From NCBI RefSeq assembly GCF_900112825.1, contig NZ_FONE01000031.1:1-41845 (forward strand): 41,845 nucleotides of DNA, in the 5' to 3' direction. Shown here one piece after another: positions 41,284 through 41,845 of this stretch. The notes under the pieces are model-generated. The model worked only from the letters and a program-made list of their open reading frames with translations, searched no databases and was not told the DNA's origin. The number at the start of each line of letters is the position of its first letter. Position 1 is the first letter of the stretch. Origin of the DNA: Nitrosomonas sp. Nm166 (GTDB taxonomy: Bacteria > Pseudomonadota > Gammaproteobacteria > Burkholderiales > Nitrosomonadaceae). The translations under genes were made by a program, and so were the position numbers.

Positions 41284-41668
41284 ATGCGTAAGCAATATCA
41301 CTTCTGGAAAAGCACCAGAGGACTCCTGGCATGGGATGTGCATCCTCTCGTTAAGCTAGCGCATGTGCTTATACCCTATCCGGTTGCACTTTCTTCCATT
41401 CGAGAGATTGACGAACCATATTAGTTTGATGCGAAAGACTCATTACCGACTTGTCGTGACTTGATTGAGCACATGAGACTTGTAAAAGACAGACCTGATT
41501 TATCCCATCATTCTTTCCGCAGATGGCCGAGTTATGGATGGAATGCATCGTGTTGTTAAAGCTATGCTACAAAATCAATCTCACATTATGGCGGTACAGT
41601 TCATAAAAACGCCGGAGCCAGACTATATTGGGATAAATCCAGATGATTTGCCCTATGATGATCCCTAA
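41284..41668 (+). pseudogene. Decayed gene of a small uncharacterised family (stop plus frameshift)
   Basis: From the ATG at 41284 a frame reads MRKQYHFWKSTRGLLAWDVH ... IREIDEPY and stops at a TAG at 41422-41424, where I expect a Trp (TGG) in homologues. The same frame continues FDAKDSLPTCRDLIEHMRLVKDRPDL. It then shifts frame near 41495, and the rest reads LIYPIILSADGRVMDGMHRVVKA ... PEPDYIGINPDDLPYDDP to a TAA at 41666. Spliced, this is a protein of about 128 residues of a family I recall as widespread but uncharacterised, with a ParB-like ADGRVMDGMHR stretch. The total length is off by one base, consistent with a single indel. An IS630 element lies just downstream. Confidence 0.7.
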
Positions 41669-41795
41669 AGCAATCAAACCCAGACTTCTACCAAATGGCA
41701 GAGAAAGTACTAGAGCATTCTGCACTTAAATAGAGTCGATAAGGATTCTCAAAGGATGAGATATAGTTGATGATCTTGCTATGAGGAGGTGACAT

Positions 41796-41845
41796 ATGCC
41801 AAAACCCTTATCGAATGATCTCAGGAAGCGTCTGATCAAGGCGGT
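41796..41845 (+). CDS. IS630-family transposase, N-terminal fragment cut by window edge
   Basis: The ATG at 41796 opens a frame reading MPKPLSNDLRKRLIKAV to the window end, the usual start of IS630-type (Tc1/mariner superfamily) transposases, which begin with a helix-turn-helix. AGGAGGT at 41784-41790 is a near-ideal ribosome binding site. Only 16 codons are visible, so intactness and the IS boundaries cannot be judged; the left terminus should lie between about 41669 and 41780. Confidence 0.7.
   Translation, partial: MPKPLSNDLRKRLIKA

Overview
The window looks like a chromosomal segment of a betaproteobacterium, most plausibly a Nitrosomonas-like (Nitrosomonadaceae) organism. This is inferred from the gene content (complete urease operon with nickel supply, acs, a ridA-recG-ubiC-ubiA neighbourhood typical of Betaproteobacteria, an orphan exosortase-associated protein) and from the fairly AT-rich spacers. 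No rRNA, tRNA or CRISPR array was seen. Both ends are cut inside insertion sequences: an IS5-type transposase start at the left edge and an IS630-type transposase start at the right edge.

Left part (1-10 kb): IS5 end; a small two-helix membrane protein behind four helically phased TGTGAA repeats; acs with a downstream metallo-beta-lactamase-fold hydrolase on the minus strand; then the rimP-nusA-infB-rbfA-truB translation/transcription operon on the plus strand, with a hairpin-plus-U-tract in the rimP leader.

Middle (10-27 kb): on the minus strand ridA, recG, a bestrophin-like channel and a tight ubiquinone cluster ubiC-ubiA-ubiD-DUF486 (ubiC and ubiA overlap by GTGA). On the plus strand murA, argH with an overlapping ketosamine-kinase-like gene, then pyrG, eno-ftsB and htpX, the last behind a candidate heat-shock promoter. 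Two unlinked minus-strand genes encode a membrane-tethered sensor-like protein of unknown function and a TIGR04073-type exosortase-associated secreted protein.

Right part (27-42 kb): urease ureDABCEFG, followed by a nickel module. The module comprises nikR and a TonB-dependent receptor on the minus strand, and divergently a three-gene metal ABC transporter of the zinc/manganese (TroA/ZnuABC) family. A 12-bp-armed inverted repeat whose inner halves match the NikR half-sites GTATGA/TCATAC lies in the divergent promoter region. The most coherent reading is one nickel regulon: outer-membrane receptor, periplasmic binding protein and ABC importer under NikR, feeding the adjacent urease. Using a TroA/ZnuA-type importer for nickel would be unusual, and it is the strongest candidate for something under-described here.

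After this come a PleD-like REC-REC-GGDEF protein in which both phospho-acceptor aspartates and the GGDEF signature are degenerate, an OlsF-like two-domain acyltransferase (ornithine-lipid type), and a decayed small gene (one in-frame stop plus one frameshift) next to the right-hand IS630 element.
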